DNA of 27,513 nt, from positions 1 through 27,513 of the forward strand of contig PJAB01000409.1 of the NCBI GenBank assembly GCA_002887195.1, given 5' to 3'. The position numbers and the translations under genes are program-made. Shown here one piece after another: positions 1 through 8,064 of the stretch. This DNA is from Chrysochromulina parva (taxonomy: Eukaryota > Haptophyta > Prymnesiales > Chrysochromulinaceae). Positions within the stretch are counted from its first letter, which is position 1; every line of letters starts with the position of its first letter. A model generated the notes under the pieces. It did no database searches. It had not been told where the DNA came from and saw nothing but the letters and a program-made list of their open reading frames with translations.

Positions 1-246
1 GGTGCGCTGACGGATGAGCGCCGCCATTCGAAGGCGGATGGGCAGGTGCGCCTTCTTCATGAGCAAGTCGCCTGGCATCACCGCCTCGCTTTGCTGGAAG
101 TAGGTGAGCATCTCGCTGCTGGAGGAAGGCAGGCGTATCGAGGCTCCAAAGGTAGGAAGCGTCTCGAAGCTTTGAAGCTTGCTGTGCAGCGTGCCACCTG
201 AGATTATTGAGCCCGCCATCGAGTGTTGCGCTCGCATCCGGTCCAT
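1..246 (-). CDS. Partial protein, possibly mitochondrial PDK/BCKDK-type kinase N-terminus
   Basis: An open minus-strand frame runs off the left edge; 82 residues are visible from the ATG at 246-244 (starts MDRMRAQHS). The visible part holds a Ser-rich stretch, then LPIRLRMAALIR near residues 68-79. That resembles the 'ELPVRLA' segment that follows the N-terminal helices of pyruvate and branched-chain ketoacid dehydrogenase kinases, but the match is short and no ATP-binding domain lies in the window. The frame stays open upstream to about 650, and an in-frame ATG at 537-535 could add 97 residues; that extension has no protein-like features, so I prefer 246. The gene is divergent from the one at 660. 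The function is a weak suggestion; the existence of an open coding frame is better supported. Confidence 0.4.
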   Translation of the reverse strand, partial: MDRMRAQHSMAGSIISGGTLHSKLQSFETLPTFGASIRLPSSSSEMLTYFQQSEAVMPGDLLMKKAHLPIRLRMAALIRQRT

Positions 247-659
247 CTTTGCGCGCCCCGGGTGTAGCCCTCGCGGCGCGACGCTGTGGCGCGACACTAT
301 ATCGCCGGCTTCTTTGAAGCCTGCGCCAGTAGGGGCCACGAGCCTTCCGAACTCGTCCTTCTCGCGACAGAGCCAGGGCGCCTGGGTGTTGGTCTCTGGG
401 CTGTTGGTCGTCAGCAAATTGGACGCAAAGTCCAAGATGGCTCGGGTAGGGGGGAACCCAGAGATGGGATCCCGATCAGGATAGCGTTTCGGCCGGTCAA
501 TGACCGGATGGCACGGCTGGGAGAAGGCGAACGGCATCGATGGCCTGATGGCCGGATGGCCGGCCGGCGATTGGACTGTTTTATCCCAAATTTTGGGTGC
601 ACGATTGCATGCAGTTACGTGTATCACTACATGTTCACTGGAAGGAGTCTATTTTGCTC

Positions 660-1238
660 ATGTCTGAGGAATTCACACAACTGCCTGTGAATGCTCTTCG
701 ACGCAAAGACCGCTCGATGAACTGCTCGATGCATCCGCCGCCGCTGGGTTTCGCAACGGTCGCACTGGATGCTTACCTCCGCCACGCGGAAGCGCATCTC
801 ACCCTGAGCGCCGGTTTGCCACAGCCGAGTGTAGCTGCTTACTACCCTCCTCGTCTGCCGCCACCCGGCATACCGCTAGCAGTGCCACAGCCAAGTGCAG
901 CAGCGCCCGCTAGGCATCTTATGCTCACTTCTCATCAGCTGCCGAATCGCAACCCAAACCAAGTTGTGCTCGATGAGAATCGCTTCGAGCACCTTCACCG
1001 GTACGAAAAGCTTCTTCAGGAGTGCGCCAAGGAGCTGACGACGTCGCCGCATTCCGACCGCCTATTGACAGCACGGCCGTTCACGTCTTCGCCGCCAGCA
1101 TCGGCGGTGGAGGCAGCGGCGGAGGCGACCAAGGTGGCGGCACCAGCCGATGACGCACCTGGAGCCGCGCTCAGACGAGTGGACAACCTCGTCAACAAGC
1201 TGGCACAACAAAAAAGCAGAATGCGTAAGTCAAAATAA
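660..1238 (+). CDS. Hypothetical proline/alanine-rich protein
   Basis: A 192-residue frame if it starts at the ATG at 660 (MSEEFTQLP). In-frame ATGs at 609 and 717 are alternatives; the frame upstream of 609 has only a GTG. I do not recognise a family. The middle is rich in Pro and Ala, with two similar stretches (LPQPSVAAYY and VPQPSAAAPAR). It is followed by a helical segment rich in charged residues (DENRFEHLHRYEKLLQECAKEL), then an Ala-rich linker, and it ends in a basic tail (KLAQQKSRMRKSK). That tail and the lack of membrane segments would fit a soluble, perhaps nuclear or RNA-associated protein, but this is speculation. It could also be the last exon of a longer gene. Confidence 0.45.
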   Translation: MSEEFTQLPVNALRRKDRSMNCSMHPPPLGFATVALDAYLRHAEAHLTLSAGLPQPSVAAYYPPRLPPPGIPLAVPQPSAAAPARHLMLTSHQLPNRNPNQVVLDENRFEHLHRYEKLLQECAKELTTSPHSDRLLTARPFTSSPPASAVEAAAEATKVAAPADDAPGAALRRVDNLVNKLAQQKSRMRKSK

Positions 1239-1352
1239 GGACGGTGTTTGGCGCAGTGTAGTTGTACAGTAGCTCAGACTAGGTCCCGTTTAACGTATCG
1301 ACGTCATGCACACATACATGTATCTAGTAACTGAGTGGAGTCGATGCTCAAC

Positions 1353-1394
1353 CCGGGCGCGGGCCGTCCGTACGCCTGACAGGCCCGCGCCCGG
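1353..1394. repeat. Perfect 13-bp GC-rich inverted repeat (hairpin)
   Basis: The arms CCGGGCGCGGGCC (1353-1365) and GGCCCGCGCCCGG (1382-1394) are exact reverse complements around a 16-base spacer. It lies in the 554-base gap between the convergent genes ending at 1238 and 1793; nothing else in that gap looks like a gene. It could shape the 3' ends of transcripts or simply be a cruciform-prone repeat. Confidence 0.75.
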
Positions 1395-1792
1395 CGGCGG
1401 AATCGGGATCCCGCCATGGCGTCCCCGGCGCGGGCCGATACACCACCACGCACCGATACACCGTTCACATACGGACCCGACGCCACCGCACCGATGCGCA
1501 TGGCGCGGGTCGCGGATCTGTCGCGCGGGCCCCCGCTCTGCGGCCGCCACCAAAGGACACGCTGGACGTGAAGCTGGACTCTGCTGTCACCTGCCTCTCA
1601 ACTCTCTCCGCTTTCCGGACACACACTCAGCACCACGACGGTCGCGAAAAGCGCACGCGATGTTTGCATCACGCGTCGGCACATCCCATGCGGCATGTGA
1701 GGCGCGAGTCCTTGCGGCTCCACGTGCTCGTGTGTGGCTGGGCTCGTCTAAAGGGTAGCGAGGAGCCCCTCGGCTCTCAACCTTGGCTCGTC

Positions 1793-3043
1793 TCAGCTCC
1801 CCTTGGAGAGGCCGATCATGATGCAGCCGGTGAGCGCGGTGAGGATGGCAAGGCAGAGCACGACGTAGTTGCGCGCGCCCGAGATCTCGCCGAAGGCGAA
1901 CACGCCCCAGAGTGCTGAGACGATGCCCGGCCCGGAGCAAATCATTGGAAAGGCGACCGACTGCGACATGGCCGTGTTTGCGAGGAACCACATAGTCTGT
2001 GCGATCGCCCACATGACGCCCGAGAGCATCGCCGGTAGCGTGAGCCGGTTGTTGATCATGGGGGAGCCGCGCATGATCACGCAGTACACGATGAACCACA
2101 GCGTCGACGTGGCGAAGATGCCGGTAAAGTGAGAGAAGATGTAGTCGAGGTCGTTAGTGGGGCCGTGGTGGTTTGCTTTGACCCACGAAGGCGGGCTGAA
2201 GGTGTTGCCGAAGAGGATGCCCGCGGCCACCGCCCCGAAGATGCCGAGCATGCGCTTGACGCTCTGCTGCTTCGTCGTCGCCGCATGATTGCTCAGGAGC
2301 ACATCATTCATCCCGCCCACATCATAGTTCACCGCGCGCGTCTGTTCCGCAGGCTTGATTTGCGTGTACATGCCGAGCGCGATGACGGTGAGCGCGACGC
2401 CCGCATAGTTGAGTGGCGGGCTCTTGAGATGCTCGAGGTCGCCGTGCCCGTTCGTCACCAGACCGAACATACCCGAAGCCCAGCCCATGAGCATATTGGC
2501 ACTGCCCCAGATTAGCAGGCCAAGGGACAGCCCGATCATATTGATCACGGGCACGCTCAGTGTGTTGCCCGTCGCCCAGAGCGCGCCGCCGAGGCACGCT
2601 ACGGGCACAAACTTGACGCTGTACTCATCAGGTCGGCCTGTCGCGATCATCTCGTCCGGCTGCAGATCGCCATGCGCGCCGTGGACATCCACGTCGCCAA
2701 CAATGCTTGGCACGGCGTACACGAGCAGCTGGATCAAGAGCCCCGTCATCCAGATGGCGGAGCACATGACCCACTGATAGTACATGCCGTCATACGTCTC
2801 GTACCGCTTCACTGGCACGAAGTTGCTACCGAAGAAGACAGACGCAATCAGCACTTCCACATATCCCCAAGCGCTCGACTTGTCGGCCGGCGGCGGCGGC
2901 GGCGCCACTGGAGGCGCGGGAGGCAGCGCGGGAGGCAAATTACCTGCCGACACCTTGGCACCCACGAGGGTGTCCACGGCATTGGTCGACGGCGCGGCCG
3001 CAGAGAGCGACAGAATTGCAAGAAATGATAGCGCGAGCACCAT
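1793..3043 (-). CDS. TMEM144-family multi-pass membrane protein, putative sugar transporter
   Basis: A 416-residue protein starting at the ATG at 3043. Residues 1-18 form a hydrophobic signal-like segment. Residues 35-53 are Pro/Ala-rich. From residue 60 the sequence GYVEVLIASVFFGSNFVPVKR followed by YDGMYYQWVMCSAIW is the hallmark start of the TMEM144 family, in the drug/metabolite transporter-like superfamily. Further hydrophobic segments run to the C-terminus (for example GMFGLV, VALTVIALGMY, IFGAVAAGILFGNTFSPP, LWFIVYCVIM, YVVLCLAILTALTGCIMIGL), about nine or ten in total. Family members are described as putative carbohydrate transporters with unproven substrates; the location is probably an endomembrane. 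The ACBP-domain gene ends only 54 bases upstream on the same strand. The length is slightly above the usual ~345 because of the N-terminal extension. Confidence 0.88.
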   Translation of the reverse strand: MVLALSFLAILSLSAAAPSTNAVDTLVGAKVSAGNLPPALPPAPPVAPPPPPADKSSAWGYVEVLIASVFFGSNFVPVKRYETYDGMYYQWVMCSAIWMTGLLIQLLVYAVPSIVGDVDVHGAHGDLQPDEMIATGRPDEYSVKFVPVACLGGALWATGNTLSVPVINMIGLSLGLLIWGSANMLMGWASGMFGLVTNGHGDLEHLKSPPLNYAGVALTVIALGMYTQIKPAEQTRAVNYDVGGMNDVLLSNHAATTKQQSVKRMLGIFGAVAAGILFGNTFSPPSWVKANHHGPTNDLDYIFSHFTGIFATSTLWFIVYCVIMRGSPMINNRLTLPAMLSGVMWAIAQTMWFLANTAMSQSVAFPMICSGPGIVSALWGVFAFGEISGARNYVVLCLAILTALTGCIMIGLSKGS

Positions 3044-3097
3044 GTGCTGTGATGACGGGGGTGCCGACGATTGACCTGTAAACTTGGTCGTGTTAAT

Positions 3098-4120
3098 TCA
3101 AACAATCTCTTGGCTCGCGAGCAACACAGAGAGCTGAGCGCTCAGCCGCTCGAGCTGGGCGCGCTTTGCGATCTTGCCGTGGCTGAACCCATTGCCCCCG
3201 CGTGCCGTCTCGCTGATATTGACGGATCCTTTGCCATCCTGCTTGGCAACGAAAACGGCCCAGCAGAACCACAATAGCTCTGTGCCCGCCACGGCCTTGC
3301 TGTGGTCCACGTGCCATGATATTGTCATCTTCTCGAAAATATCGGTCGTGATGAGAAGGAAGCGCTCCTGCAGAGGCGCTGCAGGAGCGCATACAGGTAG
3401 GCAGTTACGCAGCCATGGCAGACAAGCAGCCCAGTGAGATAGTCCTGGAGGCAAGACACCGCCAAGCAGTGTCGGCACGCGGATCGATGGGTGCGCCTCA
3501 CGCATCGCGCCACGGATCATCTCGATGGCAGCCTCAATGGTGTACATCTCGGTGGGCGCGGGCGCGTCCTCCACGGTGCCGGTCTCAGCGTGCACCGATT
3601 TTTCGCCGCCCTTCTCGCCCTTGCGCTCGCGCTCCTTCTTCTCGGAGCGCTCGAAAGGCTCGCCTGCCTCCGTGATGCGCGCCGCGAAGAAGCTGGAATG
3701 GCTCGCGGAATGGCTCGCCTGCCTCCACATCGGGGGCTTGTCTTTCATGACGGGGGCGCCCTCAGACTGGCTCTCTCTGGGCGGGGTACACTCCTCCTGC
3801 TGCAGCTGATTGACGAGCGCGATGTAAAACTCCCGCGCCTCCTCGGCAGGCATTGTGCCGAGTGCTAACCATGCCTTGTGCTTTTCTTTGGCGACAATAT
3901 CGAAGACACCTGCATTTGCCTGTTCGGGTGCCGAGCCTACCTTGGCCTGCTTGAAGTACGCATACAGCTTCAGCTTGTTTTCGTTGGTGCAACTCTTTGG
4001 CAGCGATGTTGCGGCGGCGGTGGCGGCACTGAAGGCCTCATCCCTGGCCGTGTCGGACAACATGACATGTGGAGACTTGCCAAAATACCGGGTACGGTAG
4101 CGTGAAAGATCTCGCACCAT
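3098..4120 (-). CDS. Acyl-CoA-binding (ACBP) domain protein
   Basis: A 340-residue protein from the ATG at 4120. Residues 28-108 form an acyl-CoA-binding domain. Visible landmarks are FSAATAAATSLP, then KLKLYAYFKQAKVG (the conserved YxxFKQA segment), KHKAWLALGTM (the conserved K..AW) and AREFYIALVNQL. ACBP proteins bind long-chain acyl-CoA esters and buffer or carry them between membranes. A Lys/Glu-rich charged linker (about 165-185) follows. The C-terminal half (about 200-340) contains ISWHVDH and LLWFCWAVFVAKQDGKGS, which I cannot assign; it may be a second domain or lineage-specific. ACBPs with C-terminal additions are common in eukaryotes. A second in-frame Met (MLSDTARDE, residue 20) would still leave the domain intact. 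The promoter side faces the rhomboid gene across a repeat element. Confidence 0.85.
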   Translation of the reverse strand: MVRDLSRYRTRYFGKSPHVMLSDTARDEAFSAATAAATSLPKSCTNENKLKLYAYFKQAKVGSAPEQANAGVFDIVAKEKHKAWLALGTMPAEEAREFYIALVNQLQQEECTPPRESQSEGAPVMKDKPPMWRQASHSASHSSFFAARITEAGEPFERSEKKERERKGEKGGEKSVHAETGTVEDAPAPTEMYTIEAAIEMIRGAMREAHPSIRVPTLLGGVLPPGLSHWAACLPWLRNCLPVCAPAAPLQERFLLITTDIFEKMTISWHVDHSKAVAGTELLWFCWAVFVAKQDGKGSVNISETARGGNGFSHGKIAKRAQLERLSAQLSVLLASQEIV

Positions 4121-4170
4121 TTTCGTGGGTGAAGGGTCACACTGCGTGCGTTAATTTTCCAAGATGCAGA

Positions 4171-4332
4171 ACGGTACCGGTACCGGTACATGTAGCAATC
4201 CGTGTGCCCGTGTGCGCCCGTGTGCCCCGTGTGTGTCATGTGTGTGAACGTTAACACGACAGACGCGACAGCCGGTGTGTGTCCCAGCTCCCCTCGGTGT
4301 CTTTGTCCCGGTAAAAAGGCACCGGGGGGACC
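4171..4332 (+). promoter_or_regulatory. Shared divergent-promoter/foldback element, copy A
   Basis: In the gap between the ACBP gene (minus) and the rhomboid gene (plus). It starts with a run of overlapping ACCGGTAC palindromes (4173-4189), then a GTGTGCCCGTGTGCGCCCG-type tract (4200-4245). The core at 4275-4314 reads GTGTGTGTCCCAGCTCCCC, then TCGGTGTCTTTGTCCCGGTAA. The same order of blocks occurs at 6841-6936 and 14183-14312. The core's ACCGG end points toward the rhomboid start. An inverted partner (AAAAAGGCACCGGGGGG) follows at once, so this copy can fold back. Promoter role is inferred from position only. Confidence 0.6.
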
Positions 4333-4360
4333 AAGGGGCTGGGAGCTCACCCAGCCCCTT
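4333..4360. repeat. Perfect 11-bp hairpin upstream of rhomboid gene
   Basis: AAGGGGCTGGG (4333-4343) and CCCAGCCCCTT (4350-4360) are exact reverse complements around the 6-base loop AGCTCA. It directly follows the repeat element, about 115 bases before the rhomboid ATG. It could lie in the 5' UTR or promoter; its function is unknown. Confidence 0.75.
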
Positions 4361-4473
4361 AGGGGGACGCTCACGGGACACTCGCGACAACTCTTGCGTC
4401 GGCAACTCGGCACATGCGTCGGCGGCCGGTTGGTTCCAAAAAGTGACTCACGGCGCGCTGACAGGCGTCTGCC

Positions 4474-5475
4474 ATGCGCTCGTCTGTGCTCGTGACGCTT
4501 GCTGCGACGACCGTAAGCGGCCTTCACCCCAACATCGTTTTCACGTCTCATGCGCGCCCACTGATCCACCATCGACACTCTTCCACCGGCGTTCGCTGCG
4601 GTGTTTCTGAGGATGGCACGCCGGCGTTCGATGAGCTCTCCCGCAATCTCGCGCGCTACAACACGCCGGGCCTGAGGCTACGTACTTCGGGCCCCGTGCG
4701 CTATGTAACAGATTTTTTCGATCGGCTCGTTGGCGGCGTGAGCGGCTCTGGTCGTGCTGCAGGTCGCGCGGCCGGTGCCTTGCCAGTGCACGGCGCTGCC
4801 GCGCTTCTCACCGCATTCGCATACGCAGCGCAAAGCTACGCGCCAAAGGCCGCGATGGCTGGAGGCGCGCGCGTGAACGCGCTCATCGACAGTGGGCAGT
4901 GGCATCGGCTCGTGAGCCCGGTTCTCCTTCACGGCAGCTTCATGCACCTGCTCTCCAACCTCTTCTCGCTCTGGCGTATTGGTCCACTTGTCCAGGCGAG
5001 CTTCGGCCCGGCCCGCACGTGGCTACTTTACCTCTCGTCGGGGATCGCAGGCAACTTAGCGGGCCTCGCGTGGGGCCCGGCACGCGGCATGAGCGTCGGC
5101 GCTTCGGGCGCCGTCTTCGGCATGATAGGCGCCACGGGCGGCTACGTCTTGCGCAACCGACGGGCGCTCGGCAGTTACGGCGACGCACTTCTGAGCAACG
5201 CGGGGCAAATCCTGCTGCTCAACCTCTTCATCGGCACACGGCGTGGTTCGGGCGTCGACAATCTCGCACACGTTGGCGGCTTTGCGTGCGGCGCGCTCGT
5301 CGGTCTGCTCGTCGCGCCCGAGGCGGGCCGACGGGAGGGAGAGGGCGATGGGGCGCTCCTGCCGCCGTGGTGTGTACGTGGGCTCCTTGCGGCGATGGTC
5401 GTGCTGTACCTCGCCGGGCTGAGCCAGGCGACCCGCATTGCGCTGACACTCATGGGCGTGTACGGACGAATGTGA
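4474..5475 (+). CDS. Rhomboid-family intramembrane serine protease
   Basis: A 333-residue protein from the ATG at 4474. The rhomboid domain covers about residues 105-310. Visible hallmarks: H153, H158 and N162 in HGSFMHLLSN (the HxxxxHxxxN motif that lines the oxyanion site), the catalytic serine S211 in VGASGAVFGMIG, and the catalytic histidine H266 in DNLAHVGGFACG. So the Ser-His dyad is intact and the enzyme should be active. Five to seven hydrophobic segments are evident, with a final one near the C-terminus (GLLAAMVVLYLAGLS). The first ~17 residues are a hydrophobic signal-like segment followed by a long Arg-rich, transit-like stretch, which would fit delivery to a plastid or mitochondrion. 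Plastid rhomboids exist in plants and algae; the exact organelle is an inference. Substrates are unknown. Confidence 0.92.
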   Translation: MRSSVLVTLAATTVSGLHPNIVFTSHARPLIHHRHSSTGVRCGVSEDGTPAFDELSRNLARYNTPGLRLRTSGPVRYVTDFFDRLVGGVSGSGRAAGRAAGALPVHGAAALLTAFAYAAQSYAPKAAMAGGARVNALIDSGQWHRLVSPVLLHGSFMHLLSNLFSLWRIGPLVQASFGPARTWLLYLSSGIAGNLAGLAWGPARGMSVGASGAVFGMIGATGGYVLRNRRALGSYGDALLSNAGQILLLNLFIGTRRGSGVDNLAHVGGFACGALVGLLVAPEAGRREGEGDGALLPPWCVRGLLAAMVVLYLAGLSQATRIALTLMGVYGRM

Positions 5476-5747
5476 GGCTAGGGCCATGCTCCAGCGCGCT
5501 GGCGTCGGTGCTGGTGCCCTCTGCCAGCGGCAACAGCCGGCCGAAGGTTGCCTAGGCCCAAGGCGAGGGCGTCGCGCTGTCGGGGCGCCGCGCTGTCATC
5601 GACTCGGGGTGTCATTCCCAAGTTCGGCGTTACATCGTAATGGGCTGCTTACTAGCCAGGACGCTCGTCGTGTGTCCTCAGCGCTGAGGTCCAGGCGCGC
5701 GGCCCCACAAGAGCCCAAGTCAGGTTGATCTGAGCTCGTTGTTAAGC

Positions 5748-5805
5748 TCGGATAAGGATAACACCGAGCTCATCGGATAAGCTCGTATCCGCTATCCCTA
5801 TCCGA
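5748..5805. repeat. Nested GGATAA/TTATCC inverted repeats
   Basis: TCGGATAAGGATA (5748-5760) pairs with TATCCCTATCCGA (5793-5805), 12 of 13 positions. Inside lies a second perfect hairpin, CGGATA-AGCTCG-TATCCG (about 5774-5791), and GAGCTC occurs near both flanks. It is in the convergent gap after the rhomboid gene. It could be a remnant of a small foldback element or a 3'-end structure. Confidence 0.6.
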
Positions 5806-5991
5806 AATCAACCGAACGATCCGACGTATCGCGCGGCCGGTTCTGGCTTAAACGCGCCGCGCGAGAGGCGAGAACGCTGAACGGGGTCGCCGGCACCGAC
5901 GTGAACCCCCTTCTTGCTAACGACTATAATTCGATACTTCTGTGACCAACATTTCTCTTACTGCAGTGCATGTAGAATAGGTATCCAAGAG

Positions 5992-6044
5992 AAAAGGCGA
6001 TACGGCATTACCAAAAGGCGATACCAAAAGGGAAAAGGCGATAC
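5992..6044. repeat. Three spaced copies of AAAAGGCGATAC
   Basis: Exact 12-base copies start at 5992, 6013 and 6033, so the period is 20-21 bases. They lie just past the stop of the minus-strand PPC-domain gene, in its likely 3' UTR. The A-rich spacing could be simple tandem-repeat growth. Confidence 0.75.
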
Positions 6045-6050
6045 GGGATT

Positions 6051-6548
6051 TCACGCGATCGAGCAGCGCTTGCTCGCGTGCAGCTCGTCCCACGTAGTCT
6101 CCGGGTCGACGGGGCGCGTGAAGGTGAGGCCCTCCCCGCACTCGCCGAGAACGACCTCCGCTGTCGTGTAGATCGTGCAGCCCTCGAGCACATGGCCGCC
6201 GACCATTGCGCCCTTGCCATCAGACAGCGAAATGTGAAGGTGCGGGAGCGCGTCCCTTCCCATCGTGCCGACGAGGCTGCAGATCTCAAAGTGGCCCGTC
6301 ACGACGGCCGCCTCGCTTTGGTTGGCGTAGCGCAGCGTCGCGCGCGTCAGACTGCCGACGCAGGTGACGACAAAGGACGCGCGCAGGCCAGCGCGGGCCA
6401 CGTACTCGCGCAGCTCGACGAGCAGGTCGGCGCCCGGCCGCAGGCGGAGGACGTGCACGAGCGCCGTCGCTCGCGCTGCGAAGGCCACCGAAGGCGCCAT
6501 CTTTGGCGACAAGTCGCCGAGGCGCCTTCCGTTTTCTTTCGCTTCCAT
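6051..6548 (-). CDS. PPC/DUF296-domain protein
   Basis: A 165-residue protein from the ATG at 6548 (MEAKENGRR). The frame is open upstream to 6734 but begins there with GTG, so 6548 is the first ATG; MAPSVAF at 6500 is an alternative that keeps the whole domain. The PPC (plant and prokaryote conserved, PF03479) fold is shown by VHVLRLRPGADLLVELREYV, FVVTCVGSLTRATLRYAN, FEICSLVGTM, LPHLHISLSDGKGAMVGGH and TAEVVLGE, ending in TTWDEL. The HLHISLSD...GGH pattern is the best-conserved family signature. It is a single-domain protein without the AT-hook of plant AHL regulators, so it resembles the free-standing bacterial type. PPC domains trimerise; the function of the single-domain type is unknown. 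Confidence 0.85.
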   Translation of the reverse strand: MEAKENGRRLGDLSPKMAPSVAFAARATALVHVLRLRPGADLLVELREYVARAGLRASFVVTCVGSLTRATLRYANQSEAAVVTGHFEICSLVGTMGRDALPHLHISLSDGKGAMVGGHVLEGCTIYTTAEVVLGECGEGLTFTRPVDPETTWDELHASKRCSIA

Positions 6549-6840
6549 AAAATGAATGTGGCTCGTGCGGCGAAGGCAAGCACTCCTGCGCGGACTGCCG
6601 AGCAGCCAGGAACTTTTAAGATTATCGCCGGGACCCGTTCGACACTTTCCCTTCCCTTTCGATTCTCGCTCGTGTGGGCGCGCTCGCGACAAGAAATTGG
6701 ATACTGTACCGGTATGCCCGCCTCCGCCTCTCACGCCTCGAGCTTATCGGGGGCTCTGGCCGCACAACCGCACTGCCGGCCGCTACGCGTCTGCCGCGCG
6801 CGCCTTCAGGTTGTGTGTTGTTGGTGGGTCTGGATGGTTG

Positions 6841-6936
6841 TGAGGTTCGTCTGTGTGGTCCGTGTGCCTTTGTGCGTCCGCGTGTCCCGTGTGTGTCCCG
6901 GCTCCCCCCTGTGTCTTTTTACCGGTACCGGTAACA
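6841..6936 (+). promoter_or_regulatory. Shared divergent-promoter element, copy B
   Basis: A TG/CCG-rich tract (6850-6890) is followed by the core at 6890-6934: TGTGTGTCCCGGCTCCCCC, then TGTGTCTTTTTACCGGTA and a second CCGGTAA. The ATG of the plus-strand gene follows three bases later at 6937. The block order matches copies A (4171-4332) and C (14183-14312). It separates the divergent PPC-domain and oxygenase-like genes. A further TACCGGTA lies at about 6708-6715, toward the minus-strand gene. Being so close to the ATG, it would be in the 5' UTR or core promoter. Confidence 0.6.
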
Positions 6937-8064
6937 ATGGTGCACGATCTTCACGCCGCCCCGACACATCCGAATGCGTCGCCATCAATGTCAACAGGCT
7001 CTTCGCTGTCGCCACCGTCATCGACCCTCGATCAGCTATTCATCGCGCAGCCATCCTCTACTGCGGCCGGGCGCCGATCCGCCAAGCGCCAGGCGAACGC
7101 ACTGCCCGAAGGCCTTGCCCGAAGCGAGCGCGTGTCCAACCTGTTCACTTGTGCCATCGACGTAAAGAAGCTCTCGCTGATTCGAACCATCGCTGCGGCC
7201 TTGGCGGACTCGCTGCGCAGCTCTCATACTCGGCATCAAGGTGCACGTCCATCGGGTTTAAGTGGCCTCGGAGGCGGAGGCAGCGCCAAGTGCACATACA
7301 AGCCAAAGCGATATGCATTCCATGCAGAGCGACCTAATTGGAAATCCGACATTAGATGGGTCAGCGCCGACGATGAGCACACATTCGGTCTCTTCCAGAC
7401 GCTCTTTGACAAGCTCGGTATCGCTGCTGCCTTCGGGCCGCTCTTCGGCAACGTCGTGCTCTTTAGCGGCTTTCTCGTCATTCGACAGTGTACGCGAAAA
7501 TCGCACTTTCATGCCGACTTCAGCGACACAAACGGGAAAGCTTTCACGCTGATGACCCCGCTTGAGGACATGTCGGACTTGAGGGATTGCCACTTGCTGA
7601 CAAAAGTGCCTAAGCCGAAGCAGGACGCTGGCAGCGGCACCATCAGCAGTAGCCACACTGATTTCCATCAAGTCAGCCCAAGCGAGAGCCCAAACCAGGC
7701 AGCACCTGTCGAGGACGATCCTGAAGTACACGGCACCCCGGAGGCGCCGAGCGGTGAGGATGTGCTCCAATATCGCTACGAGCTAGGCCGCGGCATCTGC
7801 TTTGGCGACGGCTTCATCCACGCGACGGAGACTGGCGACTCGCCCCGGCCGCTGGCCTTTCTGTGCTTCACGTTTGGTGCAGGCTCTCTGACCGACGACG
7901 AATGGGCAGGTGCAGAGGGTTATATCTCGCAGCAAGGCCCCATTTACCAACATCCATCGGGCAAGCTCGTGCAATCAAGAGCCTTCTCCGCAGCGGGTCA
8001 AGGCAGCCAGGAAGGCACCGGGGCATCAGAGGGGCAGAAGCCTCTTCATAAATCGAAGGAATGA
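6937..8064 (+). CDS. Possible Fe(II)/2-oxoglutarate-dependent oxygenase-like protein
   Basis: A 375-residue protein from the ATG at 6937; the frame upstream begins only with GTG and runs through the repeat element. Residues 1-115 are Ser/Ala-rich and unassigned. The C-terminal half shows a possible double-stranded beta-helix iron site: H192-x-D194 in KSHFHADFSD, a distal H295 in CFGDGFIHATETG, and R304 nine residues later in SPRPLAFLCFTFG, the position used to bind 2-oxoglutarate in that superfamily. The two halves are separated by a low-complexity Ser/Pro/Glu insert (about 225-275) that makes the spacing unusually long. I do not recognise a specific subfamily or substrate. A cupin without catalysis is the main alternative. 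Confidence 0.6.
   Translation: MVHDLHAAPTHPNASPSMSTGSSLSPPSSTLDQLFIAQPSSTAAGRRSAKRQANALPEGLARSERVSNLFTCAIDVKKLSLIRTIAAALADSLRSSHTRHQGARPSGLSGLGGGGSAKCTYKPKRYAFHAERPNWKSDIRWVSADDEHTFGLFQTLFDKLGIAAAFGPLFGNVVLFSGFLVIRQCTRKSHFHADFSDTNGKAFTLMTPLEDMSDLRDCHLLTKVPKPKQDAGSGTISSSHTDFHQVSPSESPNQAAPVEDDPEVHGTPEAPSGEDVLQYRYELGRGICFGDGFIHATETGDSPRPLAFLCFTFGAGSLTDDEWAGAEGYISQQGPIYQHPSGKLVQSRAFSAAGQGSQEGTGASEGQKPLHKSKE

Larger units (their letters stand above)
5476..6050. other. 575-base convergent intergenic region with no supported gene
   Basis: It lies between the 3' ends of the rhomboid gene (plus) and the PPC-domain gene (minus). Short frames here have no protein-like features. It holds a GGATAA/TATCC inverted-repeat cluster and three spaced copies of AAAAGGCGATAC, each listed separately. 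Confidence 0.6.

Noticed and set aside
6078..7337. A 419-codon plus-strand frame over the PPC-domain gene
   Set aside because: It overlaps a well-supported minus-strand domain and crosses the shared promoter element; its sequence is low-complexity Arg/Ala.
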